Assembly: GCF_003112695.1 (NCBI RefSeq)
Contig: NZ_BFBP01000013.1
Span: 1 to 39,381 of the forward strand
Direction: 5' to 3'
From: Azospira sp. I13
GTDB lineage: Bacteria > Pseudomonadota > Gammaproteobacteria > Burkholderiales > Rhodocyclaceae
Length of the DNA: 39,381 bases
A program made the translations under genes and the position numbers. Shown here piece by piece: positions 33,232 through 39,381 of this stretch; the first letter of the stretch is position 1, and each line of letters opens with the position of its first letter. The notes beneath the pieces were generated by a model. It searched no databases. It saw nothing but the letters and a program-made list of their open reading frames with translations, and was not told the DNA's origin.

Positions 33232-35756
33232 ACGACACCGTCCTGCTCGATTCGGAGGCTGCCGGCGAAGCCCCCTTGGCCGAAGTGGGCGGCAAAGCCC
33301 GTTACCTGGGCCTGCTGACCCGCTACGGTTTGCCGGTGCCGCCCTTCCTGGTCATTCCGGCCAGCTGGAGCCGCCAGCGCCGCGAGGACTTCCCCGCAGC
33401 GTTGCGGCAGCAGCTGGCGTTGGAACTGGCCAGCCGGGGCTGGCTGGAACAGCCCCTGGCGGTGCGTTCCTCCGCCGTCGGGGAGGATTCCGGCGACGCT
33501 TCCTATGCCGGCATTTTCGTCTCCCGCCTCAATGTGCAAGGGCTGGAGGCCGTGGCGGGGGCGGTCACGGAGGTGTGGGCTTCCCTCGACAGCGCCGCCG
33601 CCCGGGCCTACCGCCAGAAGCTGGGCTTGGCCGACGACCAGGCCATGGCCGTGGTCATCATGCCCCTGCTGCCGGCCCGGGCCGCCGGTATCGCCTTCAG
33701 CTGTGATCCCCGCAGCGGTCGTGGCGACCGCATGGTGGTCCACGCCAATTGGGGCCTGGGCGAATCCCTGGTGGGCGGCGAGGCGGAGGGCGATGAATAC
33801 GTCTTCGGTGAAGATGATTGCGACCAGTGGCGCCTGCTGACGCAACGCCTGGGCAGCAAGGCCGTGCAGCGCCTGCCCCTGGCCGCAGGCGGGACGGCGG
33901 CCCAGCCGGTGCCGACGACCCGGGCCGCGGCACCGGTGCTGGACCGGGCCGCGGCGGAATGCCTGGCTGCCCTCCTCTACGATGCGGCCATTGCCCTGGA
34001 TTACGTCACCCCCTTCTATGATCTGGAATGGGTGTGGGATGGCGTCCGGTTCTGGCTGACCCAGGCCCGGCCGGTGACCCGCCGGCCCCACCATACCTAC
34101 CCGGCCCTGCAGGATCAGCCGGCGCTGTGGACCCGAGGGAATACCGGGGAAATCATGCCCGACCCCCTTTCCCCCATGGACTGGAGCTTTTCCCGGCGTG
34201 GAGTGAATCACCTGCTGGAACAGGGTTGGGCCGTGGCCGGCGCCACCCCCTTGCCCGGGGCGCAGCGGGCCGGCCAGTTTGCCGGGCGGCTGTACCTGGA
34301 GGCGGCCATCATGCAGTGGGAAGCCTGGGATGCCATCGGCCTGGCCCCGGAGCGCTTCAATGCCCTGATGGGCGGCCACCAGCCGGTCATCCGGGTGGCG
34401 CCGCCCCGCCGGGCAGATCGCTGGCGGCACCTGAGCAACACCCTGCGCTACGTGATGCGTGCCCCGGCCATGCGCAAGCGTGGGGAGGCAGAGGTGGTCC
34501 AGGCCCATAGCCTGGCCCGACAGCTCCTCGCGGACCCGTTGCCGGATAGTGCCGCCGCCATCAGCGCCCAGCTCTACCGGCTTTTGCAGCCGGCCCGGCA
34601 GGCCCGCGGCATGTTGTTTCTGCAAGGCTCCGGCGGTGGCGGCCTGTCCCTGCTGCTGGGCACTCTGGAGCGCCACTTCCCCGGCGAGAGCGAGGCCCTG
34701 GGGGCTGCCCTCCTGGCCGTGGGGGAACCCAGCGTCACCGCTCGCCAGGGCTATGCCCTGCTGGAACTGGCCAGCCTGGCCAAAGCCATCGGCTTCGACC
34801 GCCCCTGGCGTGACGATCCCCGTTTTGCCGAGGCCCTCGCGGCCTTCCTGGCGGAATACGGCCACCGGGGTCATTACGAGACCTATCTGCGCAACCCCCG
34901 CTGGTGGGAGCAGCCGGAGGCCATCCTGGCCCAGTTGCCGGCCCTGGCCGAGGTGGACAGGGACGCCATCCGCCAGCGCCAGCGCCGGGCAGCGGATGAT
35001 GCCTGGCAGCGCATCCGGCGCCGTGTGCCGTGGTGGCGTCAGGCCCTGATCCGGGCTCAGGTGAAAATGGCCAATCGGGAATGCAACCAGCGGGAGAGCG
35101 CCCGCAGCGGCCTCATCGCCCTGCTGGCGGCCGGCCGCAAGCTTTGGCTGGGCGCCGCTGAGTTGATGGTGCGGGGCGGTCAGCTACGTCGGGCGGAGGA
35201 CATTTTTCTACTGCTGCCCCATGAGGCAGCCCGCGCCCTGAGCGGCGAGATCGGTCCCCTGGGGCTGCAGGCCCGGGTGGCGGCCCGGCAGGTACGCTTT
35301 GATGGGTGGCTGACGGAGACGCCCGTGGAGTGGTTCAGCCTGACCCCGGCCGGCCAGCATCAGGTGGCTGAGGCGCACCATCCTGCCTCGGGTCACCCGA
35401 GCGGTCGCAACGGCGAGGGCGATGCCTGGCGGGGCGTGGCGACCGGTACCGGCGTGGTGCGGGGCCGGGCCCGCATCCTGCGCCATCCGGCGGAAGGGGA
35501 TCGGCTGCAACCTGGCGAGATTTTGGTAGCGCCTTCCACCGACCCGGGCTGGACGCCCCTCTTCCTCAAGGCCGGCGGCCTGGTGGTGGAGACCGGCGGC
35601 TATCTTTCCCACGCCGCCATCGTTGCCCGGGAGTTCGCGCTGCCGGCGGTGGTTAATCTTCCCGGGATCGTCGCCACCCTGGCCGATGGCGACGAGATCG
35701 AGGTGGATGGCTACAGCGGCAGCGTGCGCCGCCTGGCCCAGCCGAGGGAGGGCTGA
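33228..35756 (+). CDS. Rifampin-phosphotransferase-like / PEP-synthase-like multidomain phosphotransferase
   Basis: 842 residues in three parts. Residues 1-300 are a PPDK/PEP-synthase-type ATP-grasp domain (EVGGKARYLGLL, AVRSSAVGEDSGDASYAGIF, FSCDPRSGRGDRMVVHANWGLGESLVGG, WLTQARPV). The middle (about 310-690) begins GNTGEIMPDPLSPMDWSFSRRG, as in rifampin phosphotransferase (RPH), and is the variable substrate domain. The C terminus is the swivelling phosphohistidine domain, with His795 in GGYLSHAAIVAREFALPAV. RPH uses ATP to phosphorylate rifampin through this histidine, giving AMP and phosphate. Length fits RPH (about 867) and there is no C-terminal PEP/pyruvate TIM barrel, so it is not PEP synthase or PPDK. 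The substrate is unknown. Coupled to the TetR gene; convergent with the FadL-like gene. Confidence 0.85.
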   Translation: MNDTVLLDSEAAGEAPLAEVGGKARYLGLLTRYGLPVPPFLVIPASWSRQRREDFPAALRQQLALELASRGWLEQPLAVRSSAVGEDSGDASYAGIFVSRLNVQGLEAVAGAVTEVWASLDSAAARAYRQKLGLADDQAMAVVIMPLLPARAAGIAFSCDPRSGRGDRMVVHANWGLGESLVGGEAEGDEYVFGEDDCDQWRLLTQRLGSKAVQRLPLAAGGTAAQPVPTTRAAAPVLDRAAAECLAALLYDAAIALDYVTPFYDLEWVWDGVRFWLTQARPVTRRPHHTYPALQDQPALWTRGNTGEIMPDPLSPMDWSFSRRGVNHLLEQGWAVAGATPLPGAQRAGQFAGRLYLEAAIMQWEAWDAIGLAPERFNALMGGHQPVIRVAPPRRADRWRHLSNTLRYVMRAPAMRKRGEAEVVQAHSLARQLLADPLPDSAAAISAQLYRLLQPARQARGMLFLQGSGGGGLSLLLGTLERHFPGESEALGAALLAVGEPSVTARQGYALLELASLAKAIGFDRPWRDDPRFAEALAAFLAEYGHRGHYETYLRNPRWWEQPEAILAQLPALAEVDRDAIRQRQRRAADDAWQRIRRRVPWWRQALIRAQVKMANRECNQRESARSGLIALLAAGRKLWLGAAELMVRGGQLRRAEDIFLLLPHEAARALSGEIGPLGLQARVAARQVRFDGWLTETPVEWFSLTPAGQHQVAEAHHPASGHPSGRNGEGDAWRGVATGTGVVRGRARILRHPAEGDRLQPGEILVAPSTDPGWTPLFLKAGGLVVETGGYLSHAAIVAREFALPAVVNLPGIVATLADGDEIEVDGYSGSVRRLAQPREG

Positions 35757-35774
35757 ACTCCGAACGACGGCGGT

Positions 35775-36887
35775 CTAGAAGGCGTAGCCGAACTTCAGGC
35801 CCAGGCCCAGGGCCGTGTTACCGCTCATGGTGGCGCGCAGGGTATCCGGTGTGCCGGTTTCCAGATACGCGTCCCCCAGCTTGAGGTAGCTGATGCCGGC
35901 GGTCACCCGCATCCGGTCCTGGGTGTAGATGGCGGCCAGGGTGATGCCCCGGCGGCCATTGACCGGGGACAGGGGGGAGCTGAGGGGCGTGGTGCGCCCT
36001 TCGTAGGTGGCCGAGAGGGCGGCGGACCACTGGTCGTTAAGGCGGCGCCCCAGGCCCAGGGTCCAGGTCCGGGTGTCCTTCAGATCCACCAGGCCTTCTC
36101 CGGTGACCGCGAGAAAGTGGCTGGGGTCGGCCCTGAACTCGGACCAATTGACCCAGCGCAGGTGGGCAAAGAGCAGGGTGTCGGCAGCAATGCCGGTCTG
36201 AAAATCCAGATTGACGGCCCGGGGCAGGTTGATGGCGGTGGTGGAATTGCCGTTCAGCTGAGCCAGGGGCGCGCTTTCCCGGGTGGTGAATTCGTGCTTG
36301 ATGGCCCCATGGTAGGTGGCGGCGAAGCGCAGGGCGATCTCCCGCTTTTCCAAGGCGATGCCAAGTACCGGGCTGACCGTGGTGTCGCGCCTGAGCTGCA
36401 TCTGATAGCCGCTGACCGGTCCGTAGGCCAGCCCCTTCAACTGCACGTGGGCCGAGGAACTCTGCACCCGGGCGCCACCGTGAACGCTGAAGGAGTCGTT
36501 GAGGCGGTAGCGGGCCAGGCCCATCAGCCCTTGGGAACTGACATCCACCGAGGTGCCGCCGAGCATCGGTGAGCCCTGGCCATAGGCCATCTTGGCGCCG
36601 AAGGTTTCATCGGCGACCAGCGCCAGTGACAGCCGCTCGGTGGCATCCACCTTGAGACTCAGGCTGGGCAGGAAGTAATCGCCCCCCACATCGCCGGTTC
36701 GTCCACCCAGCAGGTCGGTTCCCCGTACCCGGGGAGAAACGTGGCTGACCGAAACCTCGAGATAATGCCCGGATTCGAACAGGGCGCCCAGATCCTGCCC
36801 GGTGCGATCAAGGCCACCGGCGATGGCGCTGGAGGTGCCGGCCATGCACAGCCAGACCAGGCTCCGCGTCTTCTTCAACATACTCAT
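35775..36887 (-). CDS. FadL/OmpP1-family outer-membrane transport protein
   Basis: 370 residues. Signal peptide to about Ala23 with the mature end at GGLDRTGQDLGALFESGHYLE, a pattern seen in FadL paralogs. The barrel consists of alternating hydrophobic strands and ends in an aromatic (LGLGLKFGYAF). WVNWSEFRADP, YEGRTTPLSSPLSPVNGRRGITLAAIY and LGLGRRLNDQWSAALSATYE are characteristic of the OMPP1/FadL family, whose members carry long-chain fatty acids or other hydrophobic compounds across the outer membrane. Start at 36887 (or ATG 36881, better spaced from AAGGGG). The diguanylate cyclase gene ends only 27 bases upstream on the same strand, so the two are likely one transcript. Substrate unknown. 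Confidence 0.88.
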   Translation of the reverse strand: MSMLKKTRSLVWLCMAGTSSAIAGGLDRTGQDLGALFESGHYLEVSVSHVSPRVRGTDLLGGRTGDVGGDYFLPSLSLKVDATERLSLALVADETFGAKMAYGQGSPMLGGTSVDVSSQGLMGLARYRLNDSFSVHGGARVQSSSAHVQLKGLAYGPVSGYQMQLRRDTTVSPVLGIALEKREIALRFAATYHGAIKHEFTTRESAPLAQLNGNSTTAINLPRAVNLDFQTGIAADTLLFAHLRWVNWSEFRADPSHFLAVTGEGLVDLKDTRTWTLGLGRRLNDQWSAALSATYEGRTTPLSSPLSPVNGRRGITLAAIYTQDRMRVTAGISYLKLGDAYLETGTPDTLRATMSGNTALGLGLKFGYAF

Positions 36888-36914
36888 TGTCCCCTTGTTA
36901 TATCGTTTTGATGT

Positions 36915-38054
36915 TCAAACACATACCAACCGGCCGCGACCACCGGTCTTGGCGCCATAGAGTGCCGCATCGGCCCGGATCATCAGGCTCTCCAGGGTTT
37001 CCCCGGGTCGCCGGGTCGCCAGGCCGCTACTGAAATCGATGGGGAATCCCAGCTGTTCGCCGATGCCCGGCAACCGTTCCCGCAGGTGCTGGTCGATGGC
37101 CTGGGCGGATTCGGCAGTACTGCCGGGCAGCAGCAGGGCGAATTCCTCGCCGCCAATGCGGGCCGCCAGGTCGTTGGCCCGCCGGTGCTCCAGGATCAGC
37201 CGGCCGACGGCCTGCAAGGCCCGGTCGCCGGCCTCGTGGCCGTGGGTGTCGTTGATCTTCTTGAAGAAGTCGATATCGAACATCAGCAAGGCCATGGGCT
37301 GGTCGATACGGTTGGCATTGGCGATGAGGGGCTGGCCCACCTCAATCCAGCCGCGGCGATTGAACAGCCCGGTCATGGCATCGGTCACCGCCTGTTGGTG
37401 CAGGGCAATTTCAGCCTCTTCATGCCAGCCGCCGAGTACGGCGTAGTTGATCATCAGGGGCAGCAGATTGGTGGTCAGCATTGCCGCCACATTCCAGGGA
37501 TGGGGCGTCAGGAAGCTGGGATAAAGGTCCGTGAAGGCGCCGAGAAATCCCCGGCCGAAGGTGAGCACGGCCATGCTGACGGTACCCAGGGCGATCACCA
37601 GCCGCCAGTTGCCGCGCAGGGCCGTGCGGGGGGCAAAGCAGGCCAGGGCGAGCAGCAGCAACTGGGCCGCAAGGAGAAAATTGGACCAGCCGACGCGCCA
37701 GCCGTAGTGACTGAACATGAGGCCGTAGCCGATGGGGGTCAGCCAGGCCAGGAGGGTCACCGTCTTCTCGCCGCGCCGGGGCCCGAGCCAATGCACCAGG
37801 GCGCGGAAGAGCAGCCAGTGGGTGGCTGCGAAGCCTCCGACGGAGAGCGTCGAGAGCACTCGATCCGTCAGGGTTTCCGGCCAGAAGTTGGAGGTGATCA
37901 TGCAGACCCAGCTCAAGGCATGCACGGCCACGCTCCAGCGGGCAGCATTGGCCGCCGGACCCGGCCGGGCACCAATCACTGCCGCGCTGACCAGGGCCAG
38001 GACGATGATGTTGGCGACCGTCACCGCAAGCAGGGTGTTGATGTCGAGGTTCAT
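36915..38054 (-). CDS. Integral membrane diguanylate cyclase (GGDEF)
   Basis: 379 residues. The N-terminal half has about six membrane helices (5-30, 38-56, 70-88, 100-118, 123-141, 150-170) with short loops, a membrane-embedded sensor rather than a periplasmic one. The C-terminal half is a GGDEF domain: VTDAMTGLFNRRGW, MFDIDFFKKINDTHGHEAGD, inhibitory-site RAND (292-295), intact GGEEF (301-305), and DAALYGAKTGGRGR. It should make c-di-GMP with product inhibition. No Shine-Dalgarno precedes the ATG at 38054; a bulged inverted repeat lies 15 bases upstream. Followed closely by the FadL-like gene. Confidence 0.92.
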   Translation of the reverse strand: MNLDINTLLAVTVANIIVLALVSAAVIGARPGPAANAARWSVAVHALSWVCMITSNFWPETLTDRVLSTLSVGGFAATHWLLFRALVHWLGPRRGEKTVTLLAWLTPIGYGLMFSHYGWRVGWSNFLLAAQLLLLALACFAPRTALRGNWRLVIALGTVSMAVLTFGRGFLGAFTDLYPSFLTPHPWNVAAMLTTNLLPLMINYAVLGGWHEEAEIALHQQAVTDAMTGLFNRRGWIEVGQPLIANANRIDQPMALLMFDIDFFKKINDTHGHEAGDRALQAVGRLILEHRRANDLAARIGGEEFALLLPGSTAESAQAIDQHLRERLPGIGEQLGFPIDFSSGLATRRPGETLESLMIRADAALYGAKTGGRGRLVCV

Positions 38055-38430
38055 GCTGTTTTACGGACTTCTGCCAAACCCGATGTTTGCAGAATGGCGG
38101 GTATGACGTGATTGTTCCGGTAAGTCGTGGCTGGGAGTACGGCCCGCCTCGTCTGTCTCAAGAATATTCACAATGGATATGGAGTATCGCATAGGGCACC
38201 CGCCCATCGGGCGGCCCGGAATGCTGCCGAGAATCGAGGAGAACGCTGTCAGGGGGTGTGGCTTAATGGCGTGCCTGCTTCCCTATGAGCAGAGGCGGCG
38301 GCGGGCGAGAATGTGGTGTGCGCAAAGCGGGAATCACGGCTATAACCAAAGGGAGGGGAGCGGAGATGTTCTGCCAACGTCGTCCTCGGTATCTCGTTGT
38401 ATCGGGGTGCCTGTCCTTTGGGAGTGAAAA
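38055..38430. other. Divergent intergenic region between GGDEF and small exported protein genes
   Basis: 376 bases. It contains the inverted repeat at 38069-38094 and a CCGCCC-atc-GGGCGG hairpin at 38200-38214. An 84-residue open frame (38173-38427) has no ribosome-binding site and atypical composition (Arg/Cys-rich), so I do not call it a gene. Base composition is less GC-rich than the neighbouring genes. No clear promoter was identified. Confidence 0.4.
38069..38094. repeat. Inverted repeat upstream of the GGDEF gene
   Basis: TTCTGCCAAAC-CCGAT-GTTTGCAGAA: arms of 10-11 bases with one bulged C and a 5-base centre. Located 15 bases upstream of the cyclase ATG on the minus strand. It could be an operator or a 5'-UTR hairpin; there is no further evidence. 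Confidence 0.45.
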
Positions 38431-38772
38431 ATGACCAAGAATGCCTTGAAAATGATGCTTTCCGCCGTTGCCTTGGGGTTGCTGTCGGCCTCATCAGTGG
38501 CCTTTGCCGAAGACTCTCCCGTTTATGGCAGCCAGTTGATGACCAATCAGGAACGTATCGAACATCGCAACAAACTGCGTGCGGCCAAGACTGATGAAGA
38601 GCGTGAGCAAGTCCGGTTGCAGCATCATGAACAGATGCAGTTGCGTGCCAAGGAGCAAGGGGTGACTTTGCCCGATGCACCGCCTGCCCAGGGAGCCGGC
38701 CAAGGCCGCCGCATGGGCCCGGGGGGCGGAATGGGACCCGGTGGTGGGATGGGGCCAGGCCGCAACCGCTAA
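38431..38772 (+). CDS. Small exported protein with Met-Gly-Pro-Gly repeats
   Basis: 113 residues. Signal peptide of about 26 residues (KMMLSAVALGLLSASSVAFA), then a short charged helical segment (MTNQERIEHRNKLRAAKTDE and following EEREQVRLQHHEQMQLRAKE, about 37-75) rich in Glu, Arg, Gln and His, then VTLPDAPP and a low-complexity tail with three MGPG units (95-110). The helical part recalls small periplasmic CpxP/Spy-like proteins, but the LTxxQ motif is absent, so no family is claimed. I recall similar exported proteins in betaproteobacteria with no known role. GGGAG lies 8 bases before the ATG. The codon mix is less GC-biased than in the neighbours. A strong terminator follows. Confidence 0.8.
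   Translation: MTKNALKMMLSAVALGLLSASSVAFAEDSPVYGSQLMTNQERIEHRNKLRAAKTDEEREQVRLQHHEQMQLRAKEQGVTLPDAPPAQGAGQGRRMGPGGGMGPGGGMGPGRNR
38713..38760 (+). repeat. 18-bp tandem repeat encoding MGPGGG
   Basis: ATG codons at 38713, 38731 and 38749 start imperfect 18-base repeats encoding MGPGGG, MGPGGG and MGPG. Third positions vary between copies, so the protein repeat is kept while the DNA has drifted, which suggests selection on the peptide or an old duplication. Copy number could vary between strains. Confidence 0.7.
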
Positions 38773-38860
38773 GCCCTGATCGTGGATCAGCGCGGTGGAG
38801 GCGGCCTCCATCGGGTTCAGTGCACCGCCTTGCCGCTGCGGAAGAGAAGCTGACCCGGGC

Positions 38861-38894
38861 ATGAAAAAGCCACGCCTGAGCGTGGCTTTTTCAT
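38861..38894. terminator. Bidirectional Rho-independent terminator
   Basis: Perfect 15-bp inverted repeat ATGAAAAAGCCACGC / GCGTGGCTTTTTCAT with a CTGA loop. A-tract and T-tract flanks give a T run in both directions. It lies between two convergent genes (small exported protein and lipA) and should terminate both. Confidence 0.92.
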
Positions 38895-38950
38895 GGGAGC
38901 CGTTTACGACGGCGCGCCAGTCTCAGTAGGGCACCAGCGATGGAATGGGT

Positions 38951-39381
38951 TTACACCACTCCAGCCGTATGTGCCTGCTGATCTGCCCAATAACTCGAAC
39001 GAACCATGGCACCGCAGGCAGCCCCGGAAAATCCCATTTCCTTGGCTTTGGCCTCGTACATCTTGAACACGTCGGGGTGGACGTAGCGTTGTACCGGCAG
39101 GTGGTGGTTGGAGGGTGCCAGGTATTGGCCGATGGTCAGCAGTTCCACGTCGTGGGCCCGCAGGTCGCGCATGACCTCGAGGATTTCCTCGTCGGTCTCG
39201 CCCAGGCCCACCATCAGGCCGGACTTGGTCGGCACCTGGGGATAGCGGGCCTTGAACTGCTTGAGAAACTGCAGGGAATGTTCGTAATCGGCACCGGGGC
39301 GGGCCTGCTTGTAGAGGCGGGGTACGGTTTCCAGGTTGTGGTTGAGCACGTCGGGCAGGCCCTGGCCGAGGACATCCACCG
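38951..39381 (-). CDS. lipA: Lipoyl synthase LipA (C-terminal part, runs off the window)
   Basis: The visible ~143 residues are the C-terminal part of the radical-SAM enzyme that inserts two sulfurs into octanoyl groups on lipoyl domains: [20 protein letters not shown], then [40 protein letters not shown], and the closing [20 protein letters not shown], which includes the conserved RSSY serine involved in binding the auxiliary iron-sulfur cluster. The N-terminal part with the CxxxCxxC and auxiliary-cluster cysteines lies beyond the window. The stop is a TAA at 38951-38953. Nothing unusual in the visible part. Confidence 0.95.
   Translation of the reverse strand, partial: VDVLGQGLPDVLNHNLETVPRLYKQARPGADYEHSLQFLKQFKARYPQVPTKSGLMVGLGETDEEILEVMRDLRAHDVELLTIGQYLAPSNHHLPVQRYVHPDVFKMYEAKAKEMGFSGAACGAMVRSSYWADQQAHTAGVV

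Noticed and set aside
33228-35756. Calling the 842-residue enzyme PEP synthase (ppsA) or PPDK
   Set aside because: It has the ATP-grasp and phosphohistidine domains but lacks the C-terminal PEP/pyruvate-binding barrel, and its middle region begins with the RPH-type MPDPLSPMDWS motif.
38173-38427. 84-codon open frame upstream of the small exported protein
   Set aside because: No ribosome-binding site, unusual Arg/Cys-rich composition, no recognisable motif; treated as intergenic.
1-39381. CRISPR arrays, tRNA/rRNA genes, insertion sequences, phage genes, common riboswitches
   Set aside because: Read through on both strands and found no regularly spaced repeats, cloverleaf with CCA context, transposase or integrase motifs, or recognisable riboswitch cores. 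Absence is by eye only; a covariance-model search would be decisive.

Overview
The window is a GC-rich, gene-dense chromosomal segment from a Gram-negative bacterium. Gene content (CcoG for cbb3 oxidase biogenesis, several class I c-type cytochromes, a CusCBA-type copper efflux operon, a FisR-like sigma-54 regulator with a persulfide-dioxygenase-like enzyme, four cyclic-di-GMP enzymes) and protein style fit a respiratory betaproteobacterium, probably of the Rhodocyclales (Azospira or Dechloromonas relatives). That placement is an inference from remembered homologs, not a search. I see no transposase, phage gene, tRNA, rRNA or CRISPR array.

Layout. 159-2974: rep helicase, preceded on the same strand by a DUF4197 exported protein and a terminator. 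2993-4037: a TlpA-like redoxin and a small VTT-like membrane protein. 4034-7930: a sulfur-response island, in which a FisR-like activator (minus) is divergent from a sigma-54 promoter driving a metallo-beta-lactamase-fold persulfide-dioxygenase-like gene and ccoG, ending in a terminator. 8247-8642: a mono-haem cytochrome c. 8741-15589: a signalling block with a giant hybrid histidine kinase and an HD-GYP response regulator (both minus, joined by what looks like a deletion scar), divergent from a PAS-GGDEF cyclase. 15586-16838: a YgjP-like metalloprotein and an unrecognised basic protein.

16908-26094: a copper/silver resistance locus. cusSR (minus) is divergent from cusF-cusC-cusB-cusA-cytochrome c (plus), with a perfect ATTACA-N4-TGTAAT palindrome between them. 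CusB carries a second CusF domain at its C terminus. 26111-27814: another GGDEF protein. 27875-31203: a TonB-dependent receptor with a PepSY membrane protein, behind a promoter containing an inverted repeat. 31378-32521: a rhodanese and a methyltransferase.

32550-35756: a TetR regulator translationally coupled to an 842-residue enzyme with the domain architecture of rifampin phosphotransferase, behind a promoter with a 45-bp near-perfect inverted repeat. 35775-38054: a GGDEF cyclase followed by a FadL-family outer-membrane protein. 38431-38772: a small exported Met/Gly-repeat protein. 38951 to the end: the 3' part of lipA.

The most interesting regions are the FisR/PDO/ccoG island with helically phased repeats, the TetR-RPH-like operon, the kinase/HD-GYP junction, and the doubled CusF chemistry of the copper operon. 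Most long open frames on the strand opposite these genes are GC-codon-bias shadows and are not annotated.
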